Numbered from the stretch's first letter, positions 27,815-34,809 are shown. The stretch is 64,000 bases of DNA from Wohlfahrtiimonas chitiniclastica DSM 18708 (GCF_000375345.1 NZ_AQXD01000001.1:182807-246806), one strand, 5' to 3'. Program-made: numbers and translations. The notes: a model not told the origin generated them from the sequence alone.

Positions 27815-28606
27815 ATGCAGTTATCCTTTGAGCAGGACAACGTTGGGGCGATTTATAAAGGGGAAACGGTGGCAGCACCGACGGATCTCTTCATTCCGCC
27901 CGATGCGCTTGAGCTGTGGCTTGATGCCTTTGAAGGACCCTTTGACTTATTGCTCTATTTGATCCGTAAAAATCACTTTGATATTTTGGACATTCCTTTG
28001 TCTGAAATTGCGCGTCAATATATGTCCTATGTGGATGTGCTGAAAAAAGATCGCTTTGAGTTGGCATCTGATTACTTAGTGATGGCGGCCTGGCTCGCTG
28101 AGATCAAATCGCGCCTCTTATTGCCAAAGCATCCCACAGTGGAAGAGGAAGAAGAGGGCACGGATCCGCGTCAAGAGCTCATGGAACGCTTACAATTGTA
28201 TGCACAATATAAGGAAGCGGCACAAGCGCTGCAATTGTTGCCACGCTTTGAGGAAGAGATTTTCCCCATCACGCCGGTGCTGCCAGAGCTCATTGTCAAT
28301 GAAGCCTTACCCGAGGTGCACATTGATCAGCTCACAGCGGCGTTAAAGCGTCTATTGAAGGATCAAGCACACTATACGCAGCATGTGATCACGACGGAAG
28401 TCTTGTCGGTGCAAGAGCGCATGGTGAACATTTTAGACTGTTTAAGTGATGTGGCTTTCATCTCCTTTGAGAAAGTGCTCAATTTAAAAGAGGGCAAGCT
28501 TGGCGTTGTGGTATCGTTTATGGCGATTTTAGAGTTGACGAAGCAACAAATGGTGGAAATTGTCCAAGATGATGCATATGGCACCATTCATTTGAAGCTC
28601 AAATGA
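27815..28606 (+). CDS. scpA: Segregation and condensation protein A
   Basis: 263-residue kleisin that bridges the SMC dimer together with ScpB in chromosome condensation. The N-terminal kleisin segment FEGPFDLLLYLIRKNHFDILDIPLSEIARQY is characteristic, and the C-terminal winged-helix region ends at VSFMAILELTKQQMVEI. The ATG lies one base after the trpS stop. In most bacteria scpB follows; here a terminator and tRNA-Gln follow instead, so ScpB must be encoded elsewhere or the system uses a different arrangement. Confidence 0.95.
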   Translation: MQLSFEQDNVGAIYKGETVAAPTDLFIPPDALELWLDAFEGPFDLLLYLIRKNHFDILDIPLSEIARQYMSYVDVLKKDRFELASDYLVMAAWLAEIKSRLLLPKHPTVEEEEEGTDPRQELMERLQLYAQYKEAAQALQLLPRFEEEIFPITPVLPELIVNEALPEVHIDQLTAALKRLLKDQAHYTQHVITTEVLSVQERMVNILDCLSDVAFISFEKVLNLKEGKLGVVVSFMAILELTKQQMVEIVQDDAYGTIHLKLK

Positions 28607-28620
28607 GGATCGCTGATATC

Positions 28621-28655
28621 AAAACCGCCTAATTTTTAGGCGGTTTTGTTTTTTT
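28621..28655 (+). terminator. Intrinsic terminator after scpA
   Basis: Perfect 12-bp stem AAAACCGCCTAA/TTAGGCGGTTTT with a 3-base loop followed by GTTTTTTT. Confidence 0.93.
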
Positions 28656-28832
28656 GGCACTTTTTTTAAAAGTTTTTTCAGAATTTTTCAAAAAAAAATT
28701 CATTAAAAATGGGGTGAAAAAAGGTATATTGTCAGGGGTCAAGCTGTGTGCAACAACTTTTTTCAAAAAAAATCAAAGAAATTTTTAATATAACTCACTG
28801 AAAAATAATGATTTATCATAATTGATCAAAAG

Positions 28833-28841
28833 TTATGCACA
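28833..28841 (+). promoter_or_regulatory. Single DnaA-box match
   Basis: TTATGCACA fits the DnaA consensus TTATNCACA exactly, 8 bases upstream of the -35 hexamer of the tRNA-Gln promoter. A single 9-mer match in AT-rich DNA can arise by chance. Confidence 0.35.
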
Positions 28842-28849
28842 TATAGGGG

Positions 28850-28877
28850 TAGACAAGTCCTCAAAAATCCCTATAAT
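28850..28877 (+). promoter_or_regulatory. Sigma-70 promoter of tRNA-Gln
   Basis: TAGACA (28850-28855) and TATAAT (28872-28877) with a 16-base spacer; -10 ends 13 bases before the mature tRNA. Confidence 0.8.
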
Positions 28878-28890
28878 GCAATCCATCTTT

Positions 28891-28965
28891 TGGGCTGTAG
28901 CCAAGCGGTAAGGCAGCGGGTTTTGATCCCGCCATTCCCAGGTTCGAATCCTGGCAGCCCAGCCA
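28891..28965 (+). tRNA. tRNA-Gln (anticodon UUG)
   Basis: 75-base cloverleaf including encoded CCA. Acceptor TGGGCTG pairs with CAGCCCA, followed by discriminator G and CCA. The anticodon stem GCGGG/CCCGC encloses loop TTTTGAT with anticodon TTG at 28923-28925. T-arm CCAGG TTCGAAT CCTGG. It lies just upstream of prs, a common gammaproteobacterial position. Confidence 0.97.
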
Positions 28966-29089
28966 AATTTCTTATTTTCAATTGAGTTTGCAGTTTTGAG
29001 CTTCTAATGCTTATGAAAAATATAGTCATATATCCATGCTGCAAACATCATCTTCATATCCATCACTTTTTAATCAAGGAAATATAGTC

Positions 29090-30040
29090 ATGAGCGGCGC
29101 TCAGATGATGATCTTTGCTGGTAACGCAAACCCAGAATTAGCGGAAAAAATTGTTGAACACCTAGGAATGACTCTCGGTAAAGCTACTGTTGGTCGTTTT
29201 TCTGATGGTGAAGTCATGGTTTCTATCGATGAAAACGTTCGTGGTAAAGATGTTTTCTTGATTCAGCCAACTTGCTACCCAACCAATGACAACTTAATGG
29301 AGTTATTGGTGACTGTTGATGCACTTCGTCGTGCGTCTGCAATGCGTATCACAGCGGTTATCCCTTACTTTGGTTATTCAAGACAAGATCGTCGCCCTCG
29401 TTCAGCGCGTGTACCAATTTCTGCTAAAGTTGTGGCAAATATGATCACAAGCGTTGGCTGTGACCGTGTATTGACCATTGATCTTCATGCTGACCAAATT
29501 CAAGGTTTCTTTGAAATTCCTGTCGATAACATCTATGCAACTCCAGTAATGTACCGTGACATCATCGGTTTACAACCAGAAAATTTATGTGTTGTTTCGC
29601 CTGACGTTGGTGGTGTATTGCGTGCGCGTGCGATTGCAAAACAATTAGAAACCAATGATTTAGTGATCATTGATAAACGTCGCCCTGCGCCAAACGTCTC
29701 TGAAGTGATGAACATCATTGGTGATGTGCGTGGTAAAAACTGTGTGATCGTGGATGACATCGTTGATACAGCCGGTACTTTAGCCTCTGCTGCGAATGTA
29801 TTGAAAGAAAATGGTGCATTGTCTGTACGTGCTTACTGTTCTCACCCAATTTTATCGGGTAAAGCGATCCAAAACATCGAAAACTCAGCATTAGATGAAA
29901 TGATCGTGACAGATACGATTCCATTGCGTCCTGAAGCGGAAGCCTGTGAAAAAATTCGTGTATTGTCTGTGTCACACATCATTGCCAATACCATCCGCCG
30001 TATCCACGCGGAAGAATCAGTGAGCAGCCTTTTTGCTTAA
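29090..30040 (+). CDS. prs: Ribose-phosphate pyrophosphokinase
   Basis: 316-residue PRPP synthetase, which makes 5-phosphoribosyl 1-diphosphate from ribose 5-phosphate and ATP for nucleotide, histidine and tryptophan synthesis. Visible hallmarks: GRFSDGEV near residue 35, [11 protein letters not shown] near 100, the metal-binding [11 protein letters not shown] near 130, and the PRPP-binding loop [12 protein letters not shown] near 220. Start set at ATG 29090 with AAGGA nine bases upstream, which gives the normal family N-terminus; the frame extends to an ATG at 29036 without support. A terminator follows. Confidence 0.97.
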   Translation: MSGAQMMIFAGNANPELAEKIVEHLGMTLGKATVGRFSDGEVMVSIDENVRGKDVFLIQPTCYPTNDNLMELLVTVDALRRASAMRITAVIPYFGYSRQDRRPRSARVPISAKVVANMITSVGCDRVLTIDLHADQIQGFFEIPVDNIYATPVMYRDIIGLQPENLCVVSPDVGGVLRARAIAKQLETNDLVIIDKRRPAPNVSEVMNIIGDVRGKNCVIVDDIVDTAGTLASAANVLKENGALSVRAYCSHPILSGKAIQNIENSALDEMIVTDTIPLRPEAEACEKIRVLSVSHIIANTIRRIHAEESVSSLFA

Positions 30041-30062
30041 TTGAAAATTTAAGTTATATTAT

Positions 30063-30095
30063 AAAGCCAGATTTTTATCTGGCTTTTGTTTTTTA
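30063..30095 (+). terminator. Intrinsic terminator after prs
   Basis: Perfect 10-bp stem AAAGCCAGAT/ATCTGGCTTT with a 4-base loop, then TGTTTTTT. Confidence 0.92.
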
Positions 30096-30108
30096 TAGAG
30101 GATTGAAA

Positions 30109-30381
30109 ATGTCACGCACTGTATTTTGTCAAAAATTAAAAAAAGAGGCTGAAGGTTTAGCTCGTCCGATGTACCCAGGTGAGATTGGTCAAAAAATCTT
30201 TGAAAACGTGTCTAACGAAGCTTGGCAGCAATGGTTAAAACAGCAAACCATTTTGATCAATGAGTATCGCGTGAATCCTTTAGATCCGAATGCGCGTAAG
30301 TTCATTGAAGAGCAAATGGTCAAATTCTTCTTTGAAGACAGTGACATTCAATTGCCAGATCAATTTGTGCCTGAAAAATGA
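30109..30381 (+). CDS. Fe(2+)-trafficking protein YggX
   Basis: 90-residue YggX family protein, a small cytosolic protein that protects iron-sulfur clusters from oxidation and may traffic iron. The N-terminal Cys in SRTVFCQKLKKEAEGL and the stretch YPGEIGQKIFENVSNEAWQQWLKQQTILINEYRVN match the family well. ATG 30109 with AGAGGA upstream is preferred over the in-frame TTG two codons earlier. It is a monocistronic gene between two terminators. Confidence 0.95.
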   Translation: MSRTVFCQKLKKEAEGLARPMYPGEIGQKIFENVSNEAWQQWLKQQTILINEYRVNPLDPNARKFIEEQMVKFFFEDSDIQLPDQFVPEK

Positions 30382-30383
30382 TA

Positions 30384-30410
30384 AAAACCGCTCGTTTGAG
30401 CGGTTTTTTT
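30384..30410 (+). terminator. Intrinsic terminator, bidirectional
   Basis: 10-bp stem AAAACCGCTC/GAGCGGTTTT, loop GTTT, T-tract on the plus strand and A-tract on the other. Serves yggX and the converging dipeptidase gene that ends at 30412. Confidence 0.92.
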
Positions 30411-30411
30411 G

Positions 30412-30969
30412 TTATTCGATGACGCCTAAGCGATCATCTTCCACAAGTGGGTATTCATAGCTGTTAAAAAACTGGTAATGCCACCATTCATGAGAGTAAT
30501 TATCAAAGCCTGCATTGAGCATCATGCCTGCAAGCATCAGGCGATTTTTTTGTGCCTCAATGGAGACATTGTAGTTAGCATGCCAAGATTCTGGTAAAAA
30601 GCTGTCAAAGGGCGTGCCCATGTCTAGGTATTGCTGTGTTTTCATGTCCACTAAGCCAACATCAAGGGCAACACCACGAGAATGGGGCGAGCCGCGTTTG
30701 TGTGGATTGGCTAAAAAGTCAGGATCGGGCGTATGATCCCAGAAAATAAATTGTGCCTTAGGTGGGCGATAAGCATCATACACCACAAATTGTAGCCCTA
30801 AATGAGCGGCTTGTTCGATGGCTTTACGGAATTTAAGTTCTGCATCTTTGTGCAATAATACGCGTGCTTGATCATAAACTGCGCGATGCGTGAAATTTCT
30901 TTCATCTGCATAGGGCATATCGATGATAATATTGTGGGATTCGGGCGTCAGTTCGACTAAATCACTCAT
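30412..30969 (-). CDS. D-alanyl-D-alanine dipeptidase (VanX/DdpX family, M15D)
   Basis: 185-residue zinc dipeptidase expected to cleave D-Ala-D-Ala. Zinc-binding motif SPHSRGVALDVG (SxHxxGxAxD) lies near residue 95 and the catalytic Glu with the third zinc ligand in HEWWHYQF near residue 160. Catalytic-site Arg is likely in VYDAYRPPKAQ. No signal peptide, so a cytosolic enzyme like E. coli DdpX that recycles cell-wall D-Ala-D-Ala; no other vancomycin-resistance genes are nearby, so resistance is not implied. Confidence 0.92.
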   Translation of the reverse strand: MSDLVELTPESHNIIIDMPYADERNFTHRAVYDQARVLLHKDAELKFRKAIEQAAHLGLQFVVYDAYRPPKAQFIFWDHTPDPDFLANPHKRGSPHSRGVALDVGLVDMKTQQYLDMGTPFDSFLPESWHANYNVSIEAQKNRLMLAGMMLNAGFDNYSHEWWHYQFFNSYEYPLVEDDRLGVIE

Positions 30970-31061
30970 GGCTAACCTCTTTATAAGACAAGGAGTTATG
31001 ATAGCGCTCTGAAAAGATTTGTGTTATTTTGATCAAAGAATGATCAAATTGAAAAATAGTG

Positions 31062-31090
31062 TTGACGACTCTATAGAACCTCTCTATAAT
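31062..31090 (+). promoter_or_regulatory. Sigma-70 promoter of tRNA-Met
   Basis: TTGACG (31062-31067) and TATAAT (31085-31090) with the ideal 17-base spacer, 20 bases before the mature tRNA. Confidence 0.92.
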
Positions 31091-31110
31091 GCGACTCCTC
31101 AACACAGTAC

Positions 31111-31187
31111 GGACATGTAGCTCAGCTGGTTAGAGCACAGCACTCATAATGCTGGGGTCGGTGGTTCGATTCCACCTATGTCCACCA
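31111..31187 (+). tRNA. tRNA-Met, elongator (anticodon CAU)
   Basis: 77-base cloverleaf with encoded CCA. Acceptor GGACATG/TATGTCC, D-arm with GCTCAGCTGGTTAGAGC, anticodon stem CAGCA/TGCTG around loop CTCATAA with CAT at 31145-31147, T-loop TTCGATT. The ACTCATAATG anticodon region and the paired first base match elongator Met rather than initiator tRNA. Its 3' end abuts a decayed accessory segment. Confidence 0.95.
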
Positions 31188-31200
31188 TATAAAACATCTA

Positions 31201-31226
31201 AGCCCTTGTTATTCAAGGGCTTTTTT
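31201..31226 (+). terminator. Intrinsic terminator after tRNA-Met
   Basis: Stem AGCCCTTG/CAAGGGCT, 5-base loop, six T. Confidence 0.9.
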
Positions 31227-31320
31227 GTTGCCTAAAGCTTTCTTGTCCCAACTTTTGTCCCATTTTAAAAAAAAATAATTATGAAATCATTAGTAAAAAT
31301 GAGGGGTTTGAGAGATTGTT

Positions 31321-31683
31321 ATGATTAAAATTCAATCAGCTAATCCATCACAATATGATGTGCTCATTGTAATTTGGGAATCATCTGTTCGTGCCACGCA
31401 TGACTTTTTACCTGAATCAGATATAGATGGTTTAAAGCCATTAATTAAAGAGCAGTACATCCGAATGTGACGTTGTTTATGGTTTTGGATAATGAGGATA
31501 TACCACTAGTGTTCATAGGGACGCACGAGAGTCGCATTGAGATGCTTTTTATGGGCTCAAAATGTATTGGTAAAAAAGAGCGATGAGAAATATAGAATGC
31601 GAAAATTGAAAGTTAATGAGGTTAAAATTGCGCTAATCAATAAGCCATATGATAAGTATCAGTTCAATACAACGAATCACTGA
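31321..31683 (+). pseudogene. GNAT family N-acetyltransferase, frameshifted remnant
   Basis: The first frame (31321-31470) gives 49 residues, including IVIWESSVRATHDFLPESDI, the usual start of one GNAT acetyltransferase subgroup. It stops at TGA 31468. A shift by one base at about 31467 continues the family in another frame (VTLFMVLDNEDIPLVFIGTH...IEMLFM) to TGA 31584. A third piece in yet another frame has KLKVNE, which matches the VNEQN region near the C-terminus of this family. The acetyl-CoA loop between them is eroded. The gene is dead through at least two frameshifts. Its original substrate cannot be told. Confidence 0.82.
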
Positions 31684-31696
31684 CAATCGGTAGTTT

Positions 31697-31924
31697 TTGT
31701 TTGGATTTTTCCCCTTATTAGTCATTGCATGCAGTGCAGAAGTGAAACCAGTTGAATACTATGAAAATAATATGGAAGAAACAAAGGCGGTATTAAAAAA
31801 ATGTGAGGTGACGCAGGGCAGTCAGAATGATCAAAACTGTCTTAATGCTAAGAAAACCAGTCGTAATAAATATATTGCAGAGCAGTTTAAACTCCCTTCA
31901 TGGGCTAAGACGTATGAGGAATAA
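31697..31924 (+). CDS. Small EexN-like lipoprotein, possibly 5'-truncated
   Basis: 75-residue reading frame from a TTG start with VIACSAEVKPVEYYENNMEETKAVLKKCEVTQ...NCLNAKKTS. This is the EexN lipoprotein pattern: lipobox Cys, a YYxxN motif, then two Cys followed by NA. The signal peptide is short and lacks the usual basic residues, and a stop codon lies directly upstream of the TTG, so the true start may have been lost. No conjugation genes remain nearby. It could be a leftover of a mobile element that once encoded entry exclusion. Whether it is translated is uncertain. Confidence 0.5.
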   Translation: MFGFFPLLVIACSAEVKPVEYYENNMEETKAVLKKCEVTQGSQNDQNCLNAKKTSRNKYIAEQFKLPSWAKTYEE

Positions 31925-31940
31925 CCAATATTGACCCATA

Positions 31941-32031
31941 TATGTTTATGAAATCGACACGTTGTCATGATGTGTCGATTTTTTTTGATTTTTTAAACAT
32001 GTTCTGTTGATATGTCGATTGTATCAACATA
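31941..32031. repeat. 91-bp direct repeat, copy 1 (terminator plus palindrome)
   Basis: About 86% identical over 91 bases to the copy at 34405-34495, by eye. Contains an intrinsic terminator (AATCGACAC/GTGTCGATT, 31952-31980, then T8), the shared GATTTTTTAAACATGTT, and at the end GTCGATTGTATCAAC (32014-32028), an imperfect palindrome. It lies between the small lipoprotein gene and the Fic remnant. Confidence 0.85.
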
Positions 32032-32060
32032 TACTTTATCCAATAATTAAAGGATAAAGT

Positions 32061-32419
32061 ATGACTTGGATTGTTATCAGTCCTACAATAACTTACCATT
32101 GTTGCCACCAAATGTAGATTTGGAAACTAAAGAAGTGCTTAAAGCATATATTAAAGCTCGCAGAGCATTATCTGAATTAAATTAAGCAGGGAATCTATTA
32201 TCTAATCAAGGACTACTGATTAATTTATTACTGATTATGGAAGCGCCAGGCAACTCCGAGATTGAAAACATAGTCACAACGACGGATAAACTTTTTCAGT
32301 ATGTAGATAAAGAGAATAATGCTGATCCTATGAACTAAAGAAGTATTAAGTTATCATCGAACATTATACTACGGTTTTGCATCGTTGAAACGCTCACCAT
32401 TGAGCTATGCTGAAGAACT
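32061..32419 (+). pseudogene. Fic family protein, N-terminal remnant cut by IS element
   Basis: Begins ATGACTTGG with AAAGGA upstream (MTW, the usual start of this Fic subgroup). A frameshift leads to YNNLPLLPPNVDLETKEVLKAYIKARRALSELN, a TAA stop interrupts, and [20 protein letters not shown]...[16 protein letters not shown] follows in the same frame. Another frameshift leads to [20 protein letters not shown]. These are the Fic N-terminal domain including the helix with the inhibitory-type SEIENI motif. The catalytic HPFxxGNGR part is absent: the frame ends where the IS3-family element begins and I find no Fic sequence on its other side. At least two frameshifts, one stop and a truncation. 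Confidence 0.85.
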
Positions 32420-32467
32420 TAGACACTAAAACTTGGTAATATTATCTCATAACCAAGGAATTATTTT

Positions 32468-32761
32468 ATGACTAAACGTGAAAAGTACACAGCAGAATTT
32501 AGAGCGCAAGCTGTTAAAAAAGTAGAAGAACATAATGGCAATATCAGCCTAACCTCTCGTGAGTTGGGACTGCCGATGCAAACTCTATTTAATTGGTGTA
32601 ACAAAGCCAATAAAGGCCAACTGATTGGGACTGAACAATATGACCCAGATATCATGGCTATTCTAGAAGAAAACAAACAATTAAAGCGTGCGCTACGGAT
32701 CGCTGAAGAGGAGCGTGAAATCCTAAAAAAGGCCACAGCATACTTCGCAAAAAACAGTTAG
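32468..32761 (+). CDS. IS3-family transposase OrfA
   Basis: 97-residue DNA-binding protein with an N-terminal helix-turn-helix (YTAEFRAQAVKKVEEHNGNISLTSRELGL, TLFNWCNKA) and a leucine-zipper-like C-terminus (ILEENKQLKRALRIAEEEREILKKA). It ends in the overlap with OrfB. The slippery heptamer A-AAA-AAG in its 3' part should yield the OrfAB transposase by -1 frameshifting; OrfA alone usually acts as a repressor in this family. Confidence 0.93.
   Translation: MTKREKYTAEFRAQAVKKVEEHNGNISLTSRELGLPMQTLFNWCNKANKGQLIGTEQYDPDIMAILEENKQLKRALRIAEEEREILKKATAYFAKNS
32725..32731 (+). other. Programmed -1 frameshift site A-AAA-AAG
   Basis: The heptamer is in the OrfA phase (CTA AAA AAG) and OrfB is open in the -1 frame from 32719. 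This is the standard arrangement for making the IS3-family OrfAB fusion. Confidence 0.8.
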
Positions 32762-32811
32762 AGAAGTATGCTTTTGTACAAAATAACTCTAAAAGGTTCA
32801 GTATTAATCGA

Positions 32812-33633
32812 ATGTGCAAGGTATTTGATGTACACGTTTCTGGTTATTACCAATGGATTAATAAAAAAATAAGTATCCAATCGACTCATCGTAATCGTTG
32901 TGAATTGATTGTTAAAGCGGCACATCAAGCCAAAAACGGTTTATATGGTCATGAACGCTTACATCAATATTTATTGGTTCAGGGTTACAGTATTAGCCTG
33001 TACATGGTGCGTACTATTCGAGAAAAGCTAGGCATTCGGTGCACTAAGCATCGTAGATATAAGCAAACCACTCAATCAAAACATAATAAACCTATTTACA
33101 CTAATTTATTAGGCCAATATTTTGAATATAGTCAGCCGAATCAGGCTTGGTGCAGTGATATTACTTATATCTGGACTGCTGAAGGTTGGTTGTATGTTGC
33201 AGGTATTAAAGATCTTTTTACTCATGAAATTGTCGGTTATGCAATTGATAAACATATGACTTCCCAATTAGTGTGTGATGCACTGAATATGGCAATTCGC
33301 AATCAAAAGCCATCCAAAGGATTAATTGTGCACTCGGATCGTGGTAGCAAATATTGTAGTAAAGCTTATCGATCTATTATTCAGAGACATAAGTTTTTAG
33401 GTTCAATGAGCCGTAAAGGCAATTGCTATGACAATGCACCAATTGAGAGTTTTTGGGGAACTTTAAAGAATGAATTGATGTATCACAAAGATTACAAAAC
33501 GAGAGGTGAAGCTAAAGCTGATATTACTCAGTATATTGAACTTGAATACAATCAAACTAGGATTCAAAAAGGATTAGGATGGATGTCGCCAACACAACTG
33601 GCAAATTTATATTATGAGCGTCATGCTGCATAA
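32812..33633 (+). CDS. IS3-family transposase OrfB (DDE integrase domain)
   Basis: 273-residue catalytic part. An HTH_21 region (HQAKNGLYGHERLHQYL) precedes the rve integrase core with the first Asp in WCSDITYIWT, the second in LIVHSDRGSKYCS and the Glu in NAPIESFWGTLKNE. The frame is open upstream to 32719, so the functional product is most likely the OrfAB fusion made by frameshifting at 32725; the ATG at 32812 may be used little or not at all. Ends 27 bases before the right inverted repeat. Confidence 0.93.
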   Translation: MCKVFDVHVSGYYQWINKKISIQSTHRNRCELIVKAAHQAKNGLYGHERLHQYLLVQGYSISLYMVRTIREKLGIRCTKHRRYKQTTQSKHNKPIYTNLLGQYFEYSQPNQAWCSDITYIWTAEGWLYVAGIKDLFTHEIVGYAIDKHMTSQLVCDALNMAIRNQKPSKGLIVHSDRGSKYCSKAYRSIIQRHKFLGSMSRKGNCYDNAPIESFWGTLKNELMYHKDYKTRGEAKADITQYIELEYNQTRIQKGLGWMSPTQLANLYYERHAA

Positions 33634-33660
33634 TGAAAATCTCCCAAGTTAAAGTGTCTA

Positions 33661-34063
33661 CATTTGACAGCATAGGTCAACATGGTAAGAGCACAAGAAA
33701 CTCAGTTTATTTATGAGGTATTTTGCCCCACTTCACTTCTGTCCCTAAATAGAAAAAGTATATGTCATAATATATTTTAGTAATTTTAAATATATCAATG
33801 TAATAGTGTAGTATAATATCTTAAGGTCCTAACTTATTCCCACCATATAAACAAGCCTAGAACCCTGTTAAACACAGGGTTTTTTGCTATTTGTCTTTTG
33901 AAATGTTCACAAAATAAGAAACGTACATGCCAAATGAATAGATTAAATCTGATTGAGTAAACGAAAGAGCGATTGTAACGCGCTCATTTATTTCTTCTGA
34001 AATATTATTGTACGTCTAATTGCCGGGTAATATAATTTATATCCTAAGTAGGAGAAATAGATC
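33661..34063. other. AT-rich intergenic region with a terminator
   Basis: 403 bases between the IS element and the DUF1778 antitoxin gene with no convincing reading frame. It contains the second copy of CCACCATATAAA (33840-33851) followed by a clear terminator (AACCCTGT/ACAGGGTT at 33861-33882, then T). No tRNA body is recognisable in front of it. GTAGGAGA before 34064 is the ribosome binding site of the antitoxin gene. Confidence 0.7.
33861..33885 (+). terminator. Intrinsic terminator without an intact upstream gene
   Basis: 8-bp stem AACCCTGT/ACAGGGTT, 5-base loop, T-tract. Located just after the repeated tRNA-end-like sequence. Confidence 0.8.
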
Positions 34064-34333
34064 ATGACCGTAAAAACAGAAAGAATTGAGGCAAGATTTT
34101 TGCCAGAAGTCAAAAGATCAGCTGAGCGTGCAGCCTTGGCTACTGGGGTGACTTTAACGGAATACTTATCTAAGTTAGTACAAGAAAATGCGCCAAAAAC
34201 TCTCAATGCTTATCATGAGATTGTCTTAACTAATCAGCAATTTGATGGTTTTCTAGCAGCTTGTGAAGTCGTACAATCACCTAGCAAAAAAATCAAACAA
34301 GCAGCTGCTCTTTTAGACAAAGAGGGATTTTGA
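34064..34333 (+). CDS. DUF1778 (TacA-like) antitoxin without adjacent toxin
   Basis: 89-residue ribbon-helix-helix protein of the DUF1778 family: RIEARFLPEVKRSAERAALATGVTLTEYLSKL is the DNA-binding part, and the C-terminal EIVLTNQQFDGFLAACE...PSKKIKQAAALLD is the toxin-neutralising tail. In TacA/TacT-type modules a GNAT acetyltransferase toxin follows directly; here the 70 bases after the stop lead to a terminator repeat, so the toxin is missing. It may be a leftover or may neutralise a toxin encoded elsewhere. AGGAGA lies nine bases before the ATG. Confidence 0.85.
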   Translation: MTVKTERIEARFLPEVKRSAERAALATGVTLTEYLSKLVQENAPKTLNAYHEIVLTNQQFDGFLAACEVVQSPSKKIKQAAALLDKEGF

Positions 34334-34404
34334 GAATATTCTGTTTCACCCAACGAATTTAAAATAAAAAATACGAGCTGGGCAGGGCATCAGAATGATT
34401 AAGA

Positions 34405-34495
34405 TATGTTGATGAAATCGACACGTCGTCAAAACGTGTCGATTTTTTTGGATTTTTTAAACATGTTTTTTGTATTGGTTGATTGTATCAACATA
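34405..34495. repeat. 91-bp direct repeat, copy 2 (terminator plus palindrome)
   Basis: Partner of 31941-32031. Terminator stem AATCGACACG/CGTGTCGATT (34416-34444) followed by T7, then GATTTTTTAAACATGTT and the palindrome GTTGATTGTATCAAC (34478-34492, 6-3-6, perfect here). It terminates the antitoxin gene and lies in the promoter region of the S4-domain gene. Confidence 0.85.
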
Positions 34496-34573
34496 AAATA
34501 ATTTTGTTATGATATGCACATTCAGTCTTTAATCACAGTATGCAGATTTTGCATGCAAAACCGAGAATCTCTC

Positions 34574-34807
34574 ATGACACAACAAACTAAATTCTATCTT
34601 GAAAGCCATCCCCATGTTGCCCTAAATGACCTATTGAAAATGGTGGGCATTGCCGACACAGGCGGGCGCGCAAAATTGATGGTGGCAGAAGGCAACATCA
34701 GCGTAAATGGCGCCATTGAACTTCGTAAAACTGCCAAAATTCACGCAGGCAGCATTGTAACTGGTATAGGCTTTGAAATTCTGGTCTGTGAAGGCTTTGA
34801 AGCATAA
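34574..34807 (+). CDS. S4-domain RNA-binding protein (YbcJ-like)
   Basis: 77-residue protein with an S4 RNA-binding fold: HPHVALNDLLKMVGIADTGGRAKLMVAEGNISVNGAIELRKTAKIHAG matches E. coli YbcJ closely in layout. Likely binds structured RNA; function unsettled. ATG 34574 chosen because it gives the family N-terminus; the frame is open to an ATG at 34514. The promoter region overlaps repeat copy 2, whose palindrome lies about 80 bases upstream. Followed by a terminator. Confidence 0.88.
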   Translation: MTQQTKFYLESHPHVALNDLLKMVGIADTGGRAKLMVAEGNISVNGAIELRKTAKIHAGSIVTGIGFEILVCEGFEA

Positions 34808-34809
34808 TA

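Larger units (their letters stand above)
32420..33660 (+). mobile_element. IS3-family insertion sequence
   Basis: About 1.24 kb with two overlapping transposase frames. Terminal inverted repeats TAGACACTAAAACTTGG (left) and TAGACACTTTAACTTGG (right, complement) match at 15 of 17 positions; one or two further bases may belong to each end (the right continues CA). Both frames are open and the DDE residues are present, so it may be active. It sits against the broken Fic gene. No clear target-site duplication was found. Confidence 0.92.
31182..33851. other. Decayed accessory segment at tRNA-Met bounded by a 12-bp direct repeat
   Basis: CCACCATATAAA occurs at the 3' end of tRNA-Met (31182-31193) and again at 33840-33851, where it is also followed by a terminator. 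The interval is AT-rich, holds two broken genes, a small lipoprotein gene and an IS3-family element, and has no integrase. This is what a degraded tRNA-targeting integration event would leave, but a 12-bp repeat alone is weak evidence. Confidence 0.4.

Noticed and set aside
31030-31052. FNR-like TTGATCAA/GATCAA elements upstream of tRNA-Met
   Set aside because: Half-sites are 9 bases apart rather than 4 and lie before a constitutive tRNA promoter.
31238-31264. TTGTCCCAACTTTTGTCCCA after tRNA-Met as a phage attachment core
   Set aside because: Such TGTCCCA doublets are seen near some tRNA integration sites, but no second copy exists at the far end of the segment.
33967-33985. Hairpin GAGCG/CGCTC before the antitoxin gene as terminator
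   Set aside because: Only 5 bp, 9-base loop and no run of T of useful length.
31941-34495. The 91-bp repeats as integron attC sites or a CRISPR-like array
   Set aside because: Only two copies 2.4 kb apart, no RYYYAAC/GTTRRRY core pair that fits, no integrase and no spacers; the shared part is largely a transcription terminator.
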